Assembly: GCA_032622095.1 (NCBI GenBank)
Contig: CP136069.1
Location: 104,064,278-104,128,277 of the forward strand
Reading direction: 5' to 3'
Origin: Siphonodentalium dalli
Taxonomy: Eukaryota > Mollusca > Scaphopoda > Gadilida > Siphonodentaliidae
DNA length: 64,000 nucleotides
Part shown: one piece after another, positions 46,023 through 61,708 of the stretch
How positions within the stretch are numbered: position 1 is the stretch's first letter
Layout: each line of letters starts with the position of its first letter
Notes under the pieces: model-generated
Seen by the model: the letters and a program-made list of their open reading frames with translations, nothing else
What the model was told of the DNA's origin: nothing
The model's database searches: none
Position numbers and translations under genes: made by a program

Positions 46023-49000
46023 TAAAGGATTTAGTCATACAAAGAGTAAAATCCAAGATGGCTGTTGGCGACCATGTTTTTTGGCCGAATGACCCCAAAA
46101 TTATTCGTTCCATCTACATGTCATTGTTAATATCCATGACAAATTTTATGATGATCAGACTAAAGGTACGACCTGCAGCCCGTGCTAAAGAATTTAGTCA
46201 TACAAAGAGTAAAATCCAAGATGGCTGCTGGTGGCCATTTTTTTTGGCCGAATGACCCAAAAATTACTCGTTCCCATCTATATGTCAATATTATCATCCA
46301 TAACAAATTACATGATGATCAGACGAACAGTACGACCTGTGGCCCGTGCTAATGGATTAAATTTTGAAATCCAAGGTGGCCGCTGGCAGCCATGTTTTTT
46401 GTCCGAATGACCCCAAAATGACTCGTTCCCATCTACATTCCAATTTCGACAGCCAAAACAAATTTTATGATGATCAGACTAAAGGTACAACCTGTAGCAC
46501 GTACTAAAGGATTTAGTCATCCAAAGAGTAAAATCCAAGATGGCTGCTGGCGGCCATGTTTTTTGGCCAAATGACCCCAAAATGACTCGTTCCCATCTAC
46601 ATGTCATTATTAACATTCGTGACAAATTTTATGATGATCAGACTAAAAGTAGGACCTGTAGCCCGTGCTAAAGGATTTAGTCATACAAAGAGTAAAATCC
46701 AAGATGGCTGTTGGCGACCATGTTTTTTGACCGAATGACCCCAAAATTATTCGTTCCCATCTAAATGTCATTGTTAATATCCATGACAAATTTTATGATG
46801 ATCAGACTAAAGTACGACCTGCAGCCCGTGCTAAAGAATTTAGTCATGCAAAGAGTAAAATCCAAGATGGCTGCTGGCGGCCATGTTTTATAGCCGAATG
46901 ACCCCAAAATTACTCGTTCCCATCTACATGTCAATATTAACATCCATGACAAATTTCATGATGATCAGACGAACAGTACGACCTGTGGCCTGTGCTAATG
47001 GATTAAATTTTGAAATCCAAGATGGCCGCTGGCGGCCATATTTTTTGTCCGAATGACCCCAAAATTACTCGTTCCCATCTACATTCCAATTTCAACAGCT
47101 ATGATAAATTTCATGATGATCAGACTAAAGGTACGACCTGTAGCCCGTGCTAAAGGATTTAGTCATACAAAGAGTAAAATCCAAGATGGCTGCTGGCGAC
47201 CATGTTTTTTGGCCGAATGACCCCAAAATTACTCGTTCCCATCTACATTTCAATATTATCATCCATAACAAATTTCATGATGATCAGACGAACAGTACGA
47301 CCTGTGGTCCGTGCTAATGGATTAAATTTTGAAATCCAAGGTGGCCGCTGGCGGCCATGTTTTTTGTCTGAATGACCCCAAAATGACTCGTTCCCATCTA
47401 CATTCCAATTTCGACAGCCATAACAAATTTTATGATGATCAGACTAAAGGTACGACCTGTAGCACGTACTAAAGGATTTAGTCATCCAAAGAGTAAAATC
47501 CAAGATGGTTGCTGTTGGCCATGTTTTTTGGCCAAATGACCCCAAAATGACTCGTTCCCATCTACATGTCATTATTAACATTCTTGACAAATTTTATGAT
47601 GATCAGACTAAAAGTAGGACCTGTAGCCCGTGCTAAAGAATTTAGTCATACAAAGAGTAAAATCCAAGATGGCTGCTGGTGGCCATGTTTTTTGGCCGAA
47701 TGACCCCAAAATTACTCGTTCCCATCTATATAACATCCATGACAAATTTCATGATGATCAGACGAACAGTACGACCTGTGGCCTGTGCTAATGGATTAAA
47801 TTTTGAAATCCAAGATGGCCGCTGGCGGCCATGTTTTTGGTCCGAATGACCCCAAAATGACTCATTCCCATCTACATTACAATTTCGACAGCCATAACAA
47901 ATTTTATGATGATCAGACTAAAGGTACGACCTGTAGCACGTACTAAAGGATTTAGTCATCCAAAGAGTAAAATCCAAGATGGCTGCTGGCGGCCATGTTT
48001 TTTGGCCAAATGACCCCAAAATGACTCGTTCCCATCTACATGTCATTATTAACATTCTTGACAAATTTTATGATGATCAGACTAAAATTAGGACCTGTAG
48101 CCCGTGCTAAAGGATTTAGTCATACAAAGAGTAAAATCCAAGATGGCTGTTGGCGACCATGTTTTTTGGCCGAATGACCCCCAAATTATTCGTTCCATCT
48201 ACATGTCATTGTTAATATCCATGACAAATTTTATGATGATCAGATTAAAGGTACGACCTGCAGCCCGTGCTAAAGAATTTAGTCATACAAAGAGTAAAAT
48301 CCAAGATGGCTACTGGCGGCCATGTTTTTTGGCCGAATGACCCCAAAATTACTCGTTCCCATCTATATGTCATTATTAACATTCTTGACAAATTTTATGA
48401 TGATCAGACTAAAAGTAGGACCTGTAGTCCATGCTAAAGAATTTAGTCATACAAAGAGTAAAATCCAAGATGGCTGCAGGTGGCCATGTTTGTTGGCCGA
48501 ATGACCCCAAAATTACTCGTTCTCATCTATATGTCAATATTAACATCCATAACAAATTTCATGATGATCAGACGAACAGTACGACCTGTGGCCTGAGCTA
48601 ATGGATAAAATTTTGAAATCCAAGATGGCCGCTGGCGGCCATGTTTTTTGTCCGAATGACCCCAAAATATCTCGTTCCCATCTACATTCCAATTTCGACA
48701 GCCATAACAAATTTGATGATGATCAGACTAAAGGTACGACCTGTAGCACGTACTAAAGGATTTAGTCATCCAAAGAGTAAAATCCAAGATGGCTGCTGGC
48801 GGCCATGTTTTTTGACCAAATGACCCCAAAATGACTCGTTCCCATCTACATGTCATTATTAACATTCTTGACAAATTTTATGATGATCAGACTAAAATTA
48901 GGACCTGTAGCCCGTGCTAAAGGATTTAGTCATACAAAGAGTAAAATCCAAGATGGCTGTTGGCGACCATGTTTTTTGGCCGAATGACCCCAAAATTATT

Positions 49001-51009
49001 CGTTCCCATCTACATGTCATTGTTAATATCCATGACAAATTTTATGATGATCAGACTAAAGGTACGACCTGCAGCCCGTGCTAAAGAATTTAGTCATGCA
49101 AAGAGTAAAATCCAAGATGGCTGCTGGCGGCCATGTTTTTTGGCCGAATGACCCCAAAATTACTCGTTCCCATCTAGATGTCAATATTAACATCCATGAC
49201 AAATTTCATGAATATCAGACGAACAGTACGACCTGTGGCCTGTGCTAATGGATTAAATTTTGAAATCCAAGATGGCCGCTGGCGGCCATGTTTTTTGTCC
49301 GAACGACCCCAAAATGATTCGTTCCCATCTACATTCCAATATCGACAGCCATAACAAATTTTATGATGATCAGACTAAAGGTACGACCTGTAGCACGTAC
49401 TAAAGGATTTAATCATCCAAAGAGTAAAATCCAAGATGGCTGCTGGCGGCCATGTTTTTTGGCCAAATGACCCCAAAATGACTCGTTCCCATCTACATGT
49501 CAATATTAACATCCATGACAAATTTCATGATGATCAGACGAACAGTACGACCTGTGGCCTGTGCTAATGGATTAAATTTTGAAATCCAAGATGGCCACTG
49601 GCGGCCATGTTTTTTGTCCGAACGACCCTAAAATGACTCGTTCCCATCTACATTCCAATTTCAACAGCCATGATAAATTTCATGATGATCAGACTAAAGG
49701 TACGACCTGTAGCCCGTGCTAAAGGATTTAGTCATTCAAAGAGTAAAATCCAAGATGGCTGCTGGCGACCATGTTTTTTGGCCGAATGACCACAAAATTA
49801 CTCGTTCCCATCTACATGGCATTGTTAACATCCATGACAAATTGTATGATGATCAGACAAAAAGTAGGACCTGTAGCCCGTGCTAAAGAATTTAGTCATA
49901 CAAAGAGTAAAATCCAAGATGGCTGCTGGTGGCCATGTTTTTTGGCCGAATGACCCCAAAATTACTCTTTCCCATCTATATGTCAATATTAACATCCATG
50001 ACAAATTTCATGATGATCAGACGAACAGTACGACCTGTGGCCTGTGCTAATGGATTAAATTTTGAAATCCAAGATGGCCGCTGGCGGCCATGTTTTTTGT
50101 CCGAATGACCCCAAAATGACTCGTTCCCATCTACATTCCAATTTCGACAGCCATAACAAATTTTATGATGATCAGACTAAAGGTACGACCTGTAGCACGT
50201 ACTAAAGGATTTAGTCATCCAAAGAGTAAAATCCAAGATTGCTGCTGGCGGCTATGTTTTTTGGCCAAATGACCCCAAAATGACTCGTTCCCATCTACAT
50301 GTCATTATTAACATTCTTGACAAATTTTATGATGATCAGACTAAAAGTAGGACCTGTAGCCCGTGCTAAAGGATTTAGTCATACAAAGAGTAAAATCCAA
50401 GATGGCTGTTGGCGACCATGTTTTTTGGCCGAATGACCCCAAAATTATTCGTTCCCATCTACATGGCATTGTTAACATCCATGACAAATTGTATGATGAT
50501 CAGACTAAAAGTAGGACCTGTAGCCCGTGCTAAAGAATTTAGTCATACAAAGAGTAAAATCCAAGATGGCTGCTGGTGGCCATGTTTTTTGGCCGAATGA
50601 CCCTAAAATTACTCTTTCCCATCTATATGTCAATATTAACATCCATGACAAATTTCATGATGATCAGACGAACAGTACGACCTGTGGCCTGTGCTAATGG
50701 ATTAAATTTTGAAATCCAAGATGGCCACTGGCGGCCATGTTTTTTGTCCGAATGACCCCAAAATGACTCGTTCCCATCTACATTCCAATTTCGACAGCCA
50801 TAACAAATTTTATGATGATCAGACTAAAGGTACGACCTGTAGCACGTACTAAAGGATTTAGTCATCCAAAGAGTAAAATCCAAGATTGCTGCTGGCGGCT
50901 ATGTTTTTTGGCCAAATGACCCCAAAATGACTCGTTCCCATCTACATGTCATTATTAACATTCTTGACAAATTTTATGATGATCAGACTGAAAGTAGGAC
51001 CTGTAGCCC

Positions 51010-53184
51010 GTGCTAAAGGATTTAGTCATACAAAGAGTAAAATCCAAGATGGCTGTTGGCGACCATGTTTTTTGACCGAATGACCCCAAAATTATTCGTT
51101 CCATCTACATGTCATTGTTAATATCCATGACAAATTTTATGATGATCAGACTAAAGGTACGACCTGCAGCCCGTGCTAAAGAATTTAGTCATACAAAGAG
51201 TAAAATCCAAGATGGCTGCTGGTGGCCATGTTTTTTGGCCGAATGACCCCAAAATTACTCGTTCCCATCTATATGTCAATATTAACATCCATGACAAATT
51301 TCATGATGATCAGACGAACAGTACGACCTGTGGCCTGTGCTAATGGATTAAATTTTGAAATCCAAGATGGCCGCTGGCGGCCATGTTTTTTGTCCGAATG
51401 ACCCCAAAATGACTCGTTCCCATCTACATTCCAATTTCGACAGCCATAACAAATTTTATGATGATCAGACTAAAGGTACGACCTGTAGCACGTACTAAAG
51501 GATTTAGTCATCCAAAGAGTAAAATCCAAGATGGCTGCTGGCGGCCATGTTTTTTGGCCAAATGACCCCAAAATGACTCGTTCCCATCTACATGTCATTA
51601 TTAACATTCTTGACAAATTTTATGATGATCAGACTAAAAGTAGGACCTGTAGCCCGTGCTAAAGGATTTAGTCAAACAAAGAGTAAAATCCAAGATGGCT
51701 GTTGGCGACCATGTTTTTTGGCCGAATGACCCCAAAATTATTCGTTCCATCTACATGTCATTGTTAATATCCATGACAAATTTTATGATGATCAGACTAA
51801 AGGTACGACCTGCAGCCCGTGCTAAAGAATTTAGTCATACAAAGAGTAAAATCCAAGATGGCTGCTGGTGGCCATGTTTGTTGGCCGAATAACCCCAAAA
51901 TTACTCGTTCCCATCTATATGTCAATATTAACATCCATGACAAATTTCATGATGATCAGACGAACAGTACGACCTGTGGCCTGTGCTAATGGATTAAATT
52001 TTGAAATCCAAGATGGCCGCTGGCGGCCATGTTTTTTGTCCGAATGACCCCAAAATGACTCGTTCCCATCGACATTCCAATTTCGACAGCCATAACAAAT
52101 TTTATGATGATCAGACTAAAGGTACGACCTGTAGCATGAACTAAAGGATTTAGTCATCCAAAGAATAAAATCCAAGATGGCTGCTGGCGGCCATGTTTTT
52201 TGGCCAAATGACCCCAAAATGACTCTTTCCCATCTACATGTCATTATTAACATTCTTGACAAATTTTATGATGATCAGACTAAAAGTAGGACCTGTAGCC
52301 CGTGCTAAAGGATTTAGTCATACAAAGAGTAAAATCCAAGATGGCTGTTGGCGACCATATTTTTTGGCCGAATGACCCCAAAATTATTCGTTCCATCTAC
52401 ATGTCATTGTTAATATCCATGACAAATTTTATGATGATCAGACTAAAGGTACGACCTGCAGCCCGTGCTAAAGAATTTAGTCATGCAAAGAGTAAAATCC
52501 AAGATGGCTGCTGGCGGCCATGTTTTTTGGCCGAAGGACCCCAAAATTACTCGTTCCCATCTATATGTCAATATTAACATCCATGACAAATTTCATGATG
52601 ATCAGACGAACAGTACGACCTGTGGCCTGTGCTAATGGATTAAATTTTGAAATCCAAGATGGCCGCTGGCGGCCATGTTCTTTGTCCGAATGACCCCAAA
52701 ATGACTCTTTCCCATCTACATTCCAATTTCGACAGCCATAACAAATTTTATGATGATCAGACTAAAGGTACGACCTGTAGCATGAACTAAAGGATTTAGT
52801 CATCCAAAGAGTAAAATCCAAGATGGCTGCTGGCGGCCATGTTTTTTGGCCAAATGACCCCAAAATGACTTGTTCCCATCTACATGTCATTATTAACATT
52901 CTTGACAAATTTTATGATGATCAGACTAAAAGTAGGACCTGTAGCCCGTGCTAAAGGATTTAGTCATACAAAGAGTAAAATCCAAGATGGCTGTTGGCGA
53001 CCATATTTTTTGGCCGAATGACCCCAAAATTATTCGTTCCATCTACATGTCATTGTTAATATCCATGACAAATTTTATGATGATCAGACTAAAGGTACGA
53101 CCTGCAGCCCGTGCTAAAGAATTTAGTCATGCAAAGAGTAAAATCCAAGATGGCTGCTGGCGGCCATGTTTTTTGGCCGAATGA
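51010..53184 (+). repeat. Tetramer higher-order units (646 bp)
   Basis: The monomer order CCGCTGGCGGCC, CTGCTGGCGGCC (with GGCCAAATG), CTGTTGGCGACC, CTGCTGG(T/C)GGCC repeats at 646 bp. The CTGTTGGCGACC monomers lie about 646 bp apart from 51050 to 52980, and landmarks 51656, 52302 and 52948 are exactly 646 apart. Confidence 0.8.
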
Positions 53185-54441
53185 CCCCAAAATTACTCGT
53201 TCCCATCTACATGTCAATATTAACATCCATGACAAATTTCATGATGATCAGACGAACAGTACGACCTGTGGCCTGTGCTAATGGATTAAATTTTGAAATC
53301 CAAGATGGCCGCTGGCGGCCATGTTTTTTGTCGGAATGACCCCAAAATGACTCTTTCCCATCCACATTCCAATTTCAACAGCCATGATAAATTTCATGAT
53401 GATCAGACTAAAGGTACGACCTGTAGCCCGTGCTAAAGGATTTAGTCATACAAAGAGTAAAATCCAAGATGGCTACTGGCGACCATGTTTTTTGGCCGAA
53501 TGACCCCAAAATTACTCGTTCCCATCTACATGGCATTGTTAACATCCATGACAAATTGTAAGATGATCAGACTAAAGGTACAACCTGCAGCCCGTGCTAA
53601 AGGATTTAGTCATACAAAGAGTAAAATCCGAGATGGCTATTGGCGGCCATGTTTTTTGGCCGAATAAACCCAAAATTACTCGTTCCCATCTACATGTCAA
53701 TATTATCATCCATAACAAATTTCATGATGATCAGACGAACAGTACGACCTGTGGCCCGTGCTAATTGATTAAATTTTGAAATCCAAGGTGGCCGCTGGCG
53801 GCCATGTTTTTTGTCCGAATGACGCCAAAATGACTCGTTCCCATCTCCATTCCAATTTCGACAGCCATAACAAATTTTATGATGATCAGACTAAAGGTAC
53901 GACCTGTAGCCCGTGCTAAAGGATTTAGTCATACAAAGAGTAAAATCCAAGATGGCTGCTGGTGGCCATGTTTGTTGGCCGAATGACCCCAAAATTACTC
54001 GTTCCCATCTATATGTCAATATTAACATCCATGACAAATTTCATGATGATCAGACGAACAGTACGACCTGTGGTCTGTGATAATGGATTAAATTTTGAAA
54101 TCCAAGATGGCCGCTGGCGGCCATGTTTTTTGTCCGAATGACCCCAAAATGACTCGTTCCCATCTACATTCCAATTTCGACAGCCATAACAAATTTTATG
54201 ATGATCAGACTAAAGGTACGACCTGTAGCACGTACTAAAGGATTTAGTCATCCAAAGAGTAAAATCCAAGATGGCTGCTGGCGGCCATGTTTTTTGGCCA
54301 AATGACCCCAAAATGACTCGTTCCCATCTACATGTCATTATTAACATTCTTGACAAATTTTATGATGATCAGACTAAAAGTAGGACCTGTAGCCCGTGCT
54401 AAAGGATTTAGTCATACAAAGAGTAAAATCCAAGATGGCTG

Positions 54442-56550
54442 TTGGCGACCATGTTTTTTGGCCGAATGACCCCAAAATTATTCGTTCCCATCTACATGGC
54501 ATTGTTAACATCCATGACAAATTGTATGATGATCAGACTAAAAGTAGGACCTGTAGCCCGTGCTAAAGAATTTAGTCATACAAAGAGTAAAATCCAAGAT
54601 GGCTGCTGGTGGCCATGTTTGTTGGCCGAATAACCCCAAAATTACTCGTTCCCATCTATATGTCAATATTAACATCCATGACAAATTTCATGATGATCAG
54701 ACGAACATTACGACCTGTGGCCTGTGCTAATGGATTAAATTTTGAAATCCAAGATGGCCGCTGGCGGCCATGTTTTTTGTCCGAATGACCCCAAAATGAC
54801 TCGTTCCCATCTACATTCCAATTTCGACAGCAATAACAAATTTTATGATGATCAGACTAAAAGTAGGACCTGTAGCCCGTGCTAAAGGATTTAGTCATAC
54901 AAAGAGTAAAATCCAAGATGGCTGTTGGCGACCATGTTTTTTGACCGAATAACCCCAAAATTATTCGTTCCATCTACATGTCATTGTTAATATCCATGAC
55001 AAATTTTATGATGATCAGACTAAAGGTACGACCTGCAGTTCGTGCTAAAGAATTTAGTCATACAAAGAGTAAAATCCAAGATGGCTGCTGGTGGCCATGT
55101 TTGTTGGCCGAATGACCCCAAAATTACTCGTTCCCATCTATATGTCAATATTAACATCCATGACAAATTTCATGATGATCAGACGAACAGTACGACCTGT
55201 GGCCTGTGCTAATGGATTAAATTTTGAAATCCAAGATGGCCGCTGGCGGCCATGTTTTTTGTCCGAATGACCCCAAAATGACTCGTTCCCATCTACATTA
55301 CAATTTCGACAGCCATAACAAATTTTATGATGATCAGACTAAAGGTACGACCTGTAGCATGAACTAAAGGATTTAGTCATCCAAAGAATAAAATCCAAGA
55401 TGGCTGCTGGCGGCCATGTTTTTTGGCCAAATGACCCCAAAATGACTCGTTCCCATCTACATGTCATTATTAACATTCTTGACAAATTTTATGATGATCA
55501 GACTAAAAGTAGGACCTGTAGCCCGTGCTAAAGGATTTAGTCATACAAAGAGTAAAATCCAAGATGGCTGTTGGCGACCATATTTTTTGGCCGAATGACC
55601 CCAAAATTATTCGTTCCATCTACATGTCATTGTTAATATCCATGACAAATTTTATGATGATCAGACTAAAGGTACGACCTGCAGCCCGTGCTAAAGAATT
55701 TAGTCATGCAAAGAGTAAAATCCAAGATGGCTGCTGGCGGCCATGTTTTTTGGCCGAATGACCCCAAAATTACTCGTTCCCATCTATATGTCAATATTAA
55801 CATCCATGACAAATTTCATGATGATCAGACGAACAGTACGACCTGTGGCCTGTGCTAATGGATTAAATTTTGAAATCCAAGATGGCCGCTGGCGGCCATG
55901 TTCTTTGTCCGAATGACCCCAAAATGACTCTTTCCCATCTACATTCCAATTTCGACAGCCATAACAAATTTTATGATGATCAGACTAAAGGTACGACCTG
56001 TAGCATGAACTAAAGGATTTAGTCATCCAAAGAGTAAAATCCAAGATGGCTGCTGGCGGCCATGTTTTTTGGCCAAATGACCCCAAAATGACTCGTTCCC
56101 ATCTACATGTCATTATTAACTTTCTTGACAAATTTTATGATGATCAGACTAAAAGTAGGACCTGTAGCCTGTGCTAAAGGATTTAGTCATACAAAGAGTA
56201 AAATCCAAGATGGCTGTTGGCGACCATATTTTTTGGCCGAATGACCCCAAAATTATTCGTTCCATCTACATGTCATTGTTAATATCCATGACAAATTTTA
56301 TGATGATCAGACTAAAGGTACGACCTGCAGCCCGTGCTAAAGAATTTAGTCATGCAAAGAGTAAAATCCAAGATGGCTGCTGGCGGCCATGTTTTTTGGC
56401 CGAATGACCCCAAAATTACTCGTTCCCATCTACATGTCAATATTAACATCCATGACAAATTTCATGATGATCAGACGAACAGTACGACCTGTGGCCTGTG
56501 CTAATGGATTAAATTTTGAAATCCAAGATGGCCGCTGGCGGCCATGTTTT
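54442..56550 (+). repeat. Block repeated 6447 bp (40 monomers) downstream
   Basis: Corresponds to about 60889-62997. Shared rare variants: AACATTACGACC, GCAGTTCGTGC, CATCTACATTACAATTTCG, CATGTTCTTTGTCC and ATTAACTTTCTTG, each at an offset of 6447. Confidence 0.8.
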
Positions 56551-56554
56551 TTGT

Positions 56555-59500
56555 CGGAATGACCCCAAAATGACTCTTTCCCATCCACATTCCAATTTCA
56601 ACAGCCATGATAAATTTCATGATGATCAGACTAAAGGTACGACCTGTAGCCCGTGCTAAAGGATTTAGTCATACAAAGAGTAAAATCCAAGATGGCTACT
56701 GGCGACCATGTTTTTTGGCCGAATGACCCCAAAATTACTCGTTCCCATCTACATGGCATTGTTAACATCCATGACAAATTGTAAGATGATCAGACTAAAG
56801 GTACAACCTGCAGCCCGTGCTAAAGGATTTAGTCATACAAAGAGTAAAATCCGAGATGGCTATTGGCGGCCATGTTTTTTGGCCGAATAACCCCAAAATT
56901 ACTCGTTCCCATCTACATGTCAATATTATCATCCATAACAAATTTCATGATGATCAGACAAACAGTACGACCTGTGGCCCGTGCTAATTGATTAAATTTT
57001 GAAATCCAAGGTGGCCGCTGGCGGCCATGTTTTTTGTCCGAATGACGCCAAAATGACTCGTTCCCATCTCCATTCCAATTTCAAAAGCCATGATAAATTT
57101 CATGATGATCAGACTAAAGGTACGACCTGTAGCCCGTGCTAAAGGATTTAGTCATACAAAGAGTAAAATCCAAGATGGCTGCTGGTGGCCATGTTTGTTG
57201 GCCGAATGACCCCAAAATTACTCGTTCCCATCTATATGTCAATATTAACATCCATGACAAATTTCATGATGATCAGACGAACAGTACGACCTGTGGCCTG
57301 TGCTAATTGATTAAATTTTGAAATCCAAGATGGCCGCTGGCGGCCATGTTTTTTGTCCGAATGACCCCAAAATGACTCGTTCCCATCTACATTCCAATTT
57401 CGACAGCCATAACAAATTTTATGATGATCAGACTAAAGGTACGACCTGTAGCACGTACTAAAGGATTTAGTCATCCAAAGAGTAAAATCCAAGATGGCTG
57501 CTGGCGGCCATGTTTTTTGGCCAAATGACCCCAAAATGACTCGTTCCCATCTACATGTCATTATTAACATTCTTGACAAATTTTATGATGATCAGACTAA
57601 AAGTAGGACCTGTAGCCCGTGCTAAAGGATTTAGTCATACAAAGAGTAAAATCCAAGATGGCTGTTGGCGACCATGTTTTTTGGCCGAATGACCCCAAAA
57701 TTATTCGTTCCCATCTACATGTCATTGTTAATATCCATGACAAATTTTATGATGATCAGACTAAAGATACGACCTGCAGCCCGTGCTAAAGAATTAAGTC
57801 ATGCAAAGAGTAAAATCCAAGATGGCTGCTGGCGGCCATGTTTTTTGGCCGAATGACCCCAAAATTACTCGTTCCCATCTACATGTCAATATTAACATCC
57901 ATGACAAATTTCATGATGATCAGACGAACAGTACGACCTGTGGCCTGTGCTAATGGATTAAATTTTGAAATCCAAGATGGCCGCTGGCGGCCATGTTTTT
58001 TGTCCGAATGACCCCAAAATGACTCGTTCCCATCTACATTCCAATTTCGACAGCCATAACAAATTTTATGATGATCAGACTAAAGGTACGACCTGTAGCA
58101 CGTACTAAAGGATTTAGTCATCCAAAGAGTAAAATCCAAGATGGCTGCTGGCGGCCATGTTTTTTGGCCAAATGACCCCAAAATGACTCGTTCCCATCTA
58201 CATGTCATTATTAACATTCTTGACAAATTTTATGATGATCAGACTAAAAGTAGGACCTGTAGCCCGTGCTAAAGGATTTAGTCATACAAAGAGTAAAATC
58301 CAAGATGGCTGTTGGCGACCATGTTTTTTGGCCGAATGACCCCAAAATTATTCGTTCCCATCTACATGGCATTGTTAACATCCATGACAAATTGTATGAT
58401 GATCAGACTAAAAGTAGGACCTGTAGCCCGTGCTAAAGAATTTAGTCATACAAAGAGTAAAATCCAAGATGGCTGCTGGTGGCCATGTTTGTTGGCCGAA
58501 TAACCCCAAAATTACTCGTTCCCATCTATATGTCAATATTAACATCCATGACAAATTTCATGATGATCAGACGAACATTACGACCTGTGGCCTGTGCTAA
58601 TGGATTAAATTTTGAAATCCAAGATGGCCGCTGGCGGCCATGTTTTTTGTCCGAATGACCCCAAAATGACTCGTTCCCATCTACATTCCAATTTCGACAG
58701 CAATAACAAATTTTATGATGATCAGACTAAAAGTAGGACCTGTAGCCCGTGCTAAAGGATTTAGTCATACAAAGAGTAAAATCCAAGATGGCTGTTGGCG
58801 ACCATGTTTTTTGACCGAATGACCCCAAAATTATTCGTTCCATCTACATGTCATTGTTAATATCCATGACAAATTTTATGATGATCAGACTAAAGGTACG
58901 ACCTGCAGTTCGTGCTAAAGAATTTAGTCATACAAAGAGTAAAATCCAAGATGGCTGCTGGTGGCCATGTTTGTTGGCCGAATGACCCCAAAATTACTCG
59001 TTCCCATCTATATGTCAATATTAACATCCATGACAAATTTCATGATGATCAGACGAACAGTACGACCTGTGGCCTGTGCTAATGGATTAAATTTTGAAAT
59101 CCAAGATGGCCGCTGGCGGCCATGTTTTTTGTCGGAATGACCCCAAAATGACTCTTTCCCATCCACATTCCAATTTCAACAGCCATGATAAATTTCATGA
59201 TGATCAGACTAAAGGTACGACCTGTAGCCCGTGCTAAAGGATTTAGTCATACAAAGAGTAAAATCCAAGATGGCTACTGGCGACCATGTTTTTTGGCCGA
59301 ATGACCCCAAAATTACTCGTTCCCATCTACATGGCATTGTTAACATCCATGACAAATTGTAAGATGATCAGACTAAAGGTACAACCTGCAGCCCGTGCTA
59401 AAGGATTTAGTCATACAAAGAGTAAAATCCGAGATGGCTATTGGCGGCCATGTTTTTTGGCCGAATAACCCCAAAATTACTCGTTCCCATCTACATGTCA

Positions 59501-61708
59501 ATATTATCATCCATAACAAATTTCATGATGATCAGACAAACAGTACGACCTGTGGCCCGTGCTAATTGATTAAATTTTGAAATCCAAGGTGGCCGCTGGC
59601 GGCCATGTTTTTTGTCCGAATGACGCCAAAATGACTCGTTCCCATCTCCATTCCAATTTCAAAAGCCATGATAAATTTCATGATGATCAGACTAAAGGTA
59701 CGACCTGTAGCCCGTGCTAAAGGATTTAGTCATACAAAGAGTAAAATCCAAGATGGCTGCTGGTGGCCATGTTTGTTGGCCGAATGACCCCAAAATTACT
59801 CGTTCCCATCTATATGTCAATATTAACATCCATGACAAATTTCATGATGATCAGACGAACAGTACGACCTGTGGCCTGTGCTAATTGATTAAATTTTGAA
59901 ATCCAAGATGGCCGCTGGCGGCCATGTTTTTTGTCCGAATGACCCCAAAATGACTCGTTCCCATCTACATTCCAATTTCGACAGCCATAACAAATTTTAT
60001 GATGATCAGACTAAAGGTACGACCTGTAGCACGTACTAAAGGATTTAGTCATCCAAAGAGTAAAATCCAAGATGGCTGCTGGCGGCCATGTTTTTTGGCC
60101 AAATGACCCCAAAATGACTCGTTCCCATCTACATGTCATTATTAACATTCTTGACAAATTTTATGATGATCAGACTAAAAGTAGGACCTGTAGCCCGTGC
60201 TAAAGGATTTAGTCATACAAAGAGTAAAATCCAAGATGGCTGTTGGCGACCATGTTTTTTGGCCGAATGACCCCAAAATTATTCGTTCCCATCTACATGT
60301 CATTGTTAATATCCATGACAAATTTTATGATGATCAGACTAAAGATACGACCTGCAGCCCGTGCTAAAGAATTAAGTCATGCAAAGAGTAAAATCCAAGA
60401 TGGCTGCTGGCGGCCATGTTTTTTGGCCGAATGACCCCAAAATTACTCGTTCCCATCTACATGTCAATATTAACATCCATGACAAATTTCATGATGATCA
60501 GACGAACAGTACGACCTGTGGCCTGTGCTAATGGATTAAATTTTGAAATCCAAGATGGCCGCTGGCGGCCATGTTTTTTGTCCGAATGACCCCAAAATGA
60601 CTCGTTCCCATCTACATTCCAATTTCGACAGCCATAACAAATTTTATGATGATCAGACTAAAGGTACGACCTGTAGCACGTACTAAAGGATTTAGTCATC
60701 CAAAGAGTAAAATCCAAGATGGCTGCTGGCGGCCATGTTTTTTGGCCAAATGACCCCAAAATGACTCGTTCCCATCTACATGTCATTATTAACATTCTTG
60801 ACAAATTTTATGATGATCAGACTAAAAGTAGGACCTGTAGCCCGTGCTAAAGGATTTAGTCATACAAAGAGTAAAATCCAAGATGGCTGTTGGCGACCAT
60901 GTTTTTTGGCCGATGACCCCAAAATTATTCGTTCCCATCTACATGGCATTGTTAACATCCATGACAAATTGTATGATGATCAGACTAAAAGTAGGACCTG
61001 TAGCCCGTGCTAAAGAATTTAGTCATACAAAGAGTAAAATCCAAGATGGCTGCTGGTGGCCATGTTTGTTGGCCGAATAACCCCAAAATTACTCGTTCCC
61101 ATCTATATGTCAATATTAACATCCATGACAAATTTCATGATGATCAGACGAACATTACGACCTGTGGCCTGTGCTAATGGATTAAATTTTGAAATCCAAG
61201 ATGGCCGCTGGCGGCCATGTTTTTTGTCCGAATGACCCCAAAATGACTCGTTCCCATCTACATTCCAATTTCGACAGCAATAACAAATTTTATGATGATC
61301 AGACTAAAAGTAGGACCTGTAGCCCGTGCTAAAGGATTTAGTCATACAAAGAGTAAAATCCAAGATGGCTGTTGGCGACCATGTTTTTTGACCGAATGAC
61401 CCCAAAATTATTCGTTCCATCTACATGTCATTGTTAATATCCATGACAAATTTTATGATGATCAGACTAAAGGTACGACCTGCAGTTCGTGCTAAAGAAT
61501 TTAGTCATACAAAGAGTAAAATCCAAGATGGCTGCTGGTGGCCATGTTTGTTGGCCGAATGACCCCAAAATTACTCGTTCCCATCTATATGTCAATATTA
61601 ACATCCATGACAAATTTCATGATGATCAGACGAACAGTACGACCTGTGGCCTGTGCTAATGGATTAAATTTTGAAATCCAAGATGGCCGCTGGCGGCCAT
61701 GTTTTTTG
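56555..61708 (+). repeat. Tandem 2578 bp (16-monomer) block duplication
   Basis: The first block is about 56555-59131 and the second 59132-61708. Private words recur at +2578: GTCGGAATGACC (56554/59132), AACATTACGACC (58576/61154), GCAGTTCGTGC (58906/61484). The sequences differ again beyond 61708 (GTCCGAATGACC). Confidence 0.8.
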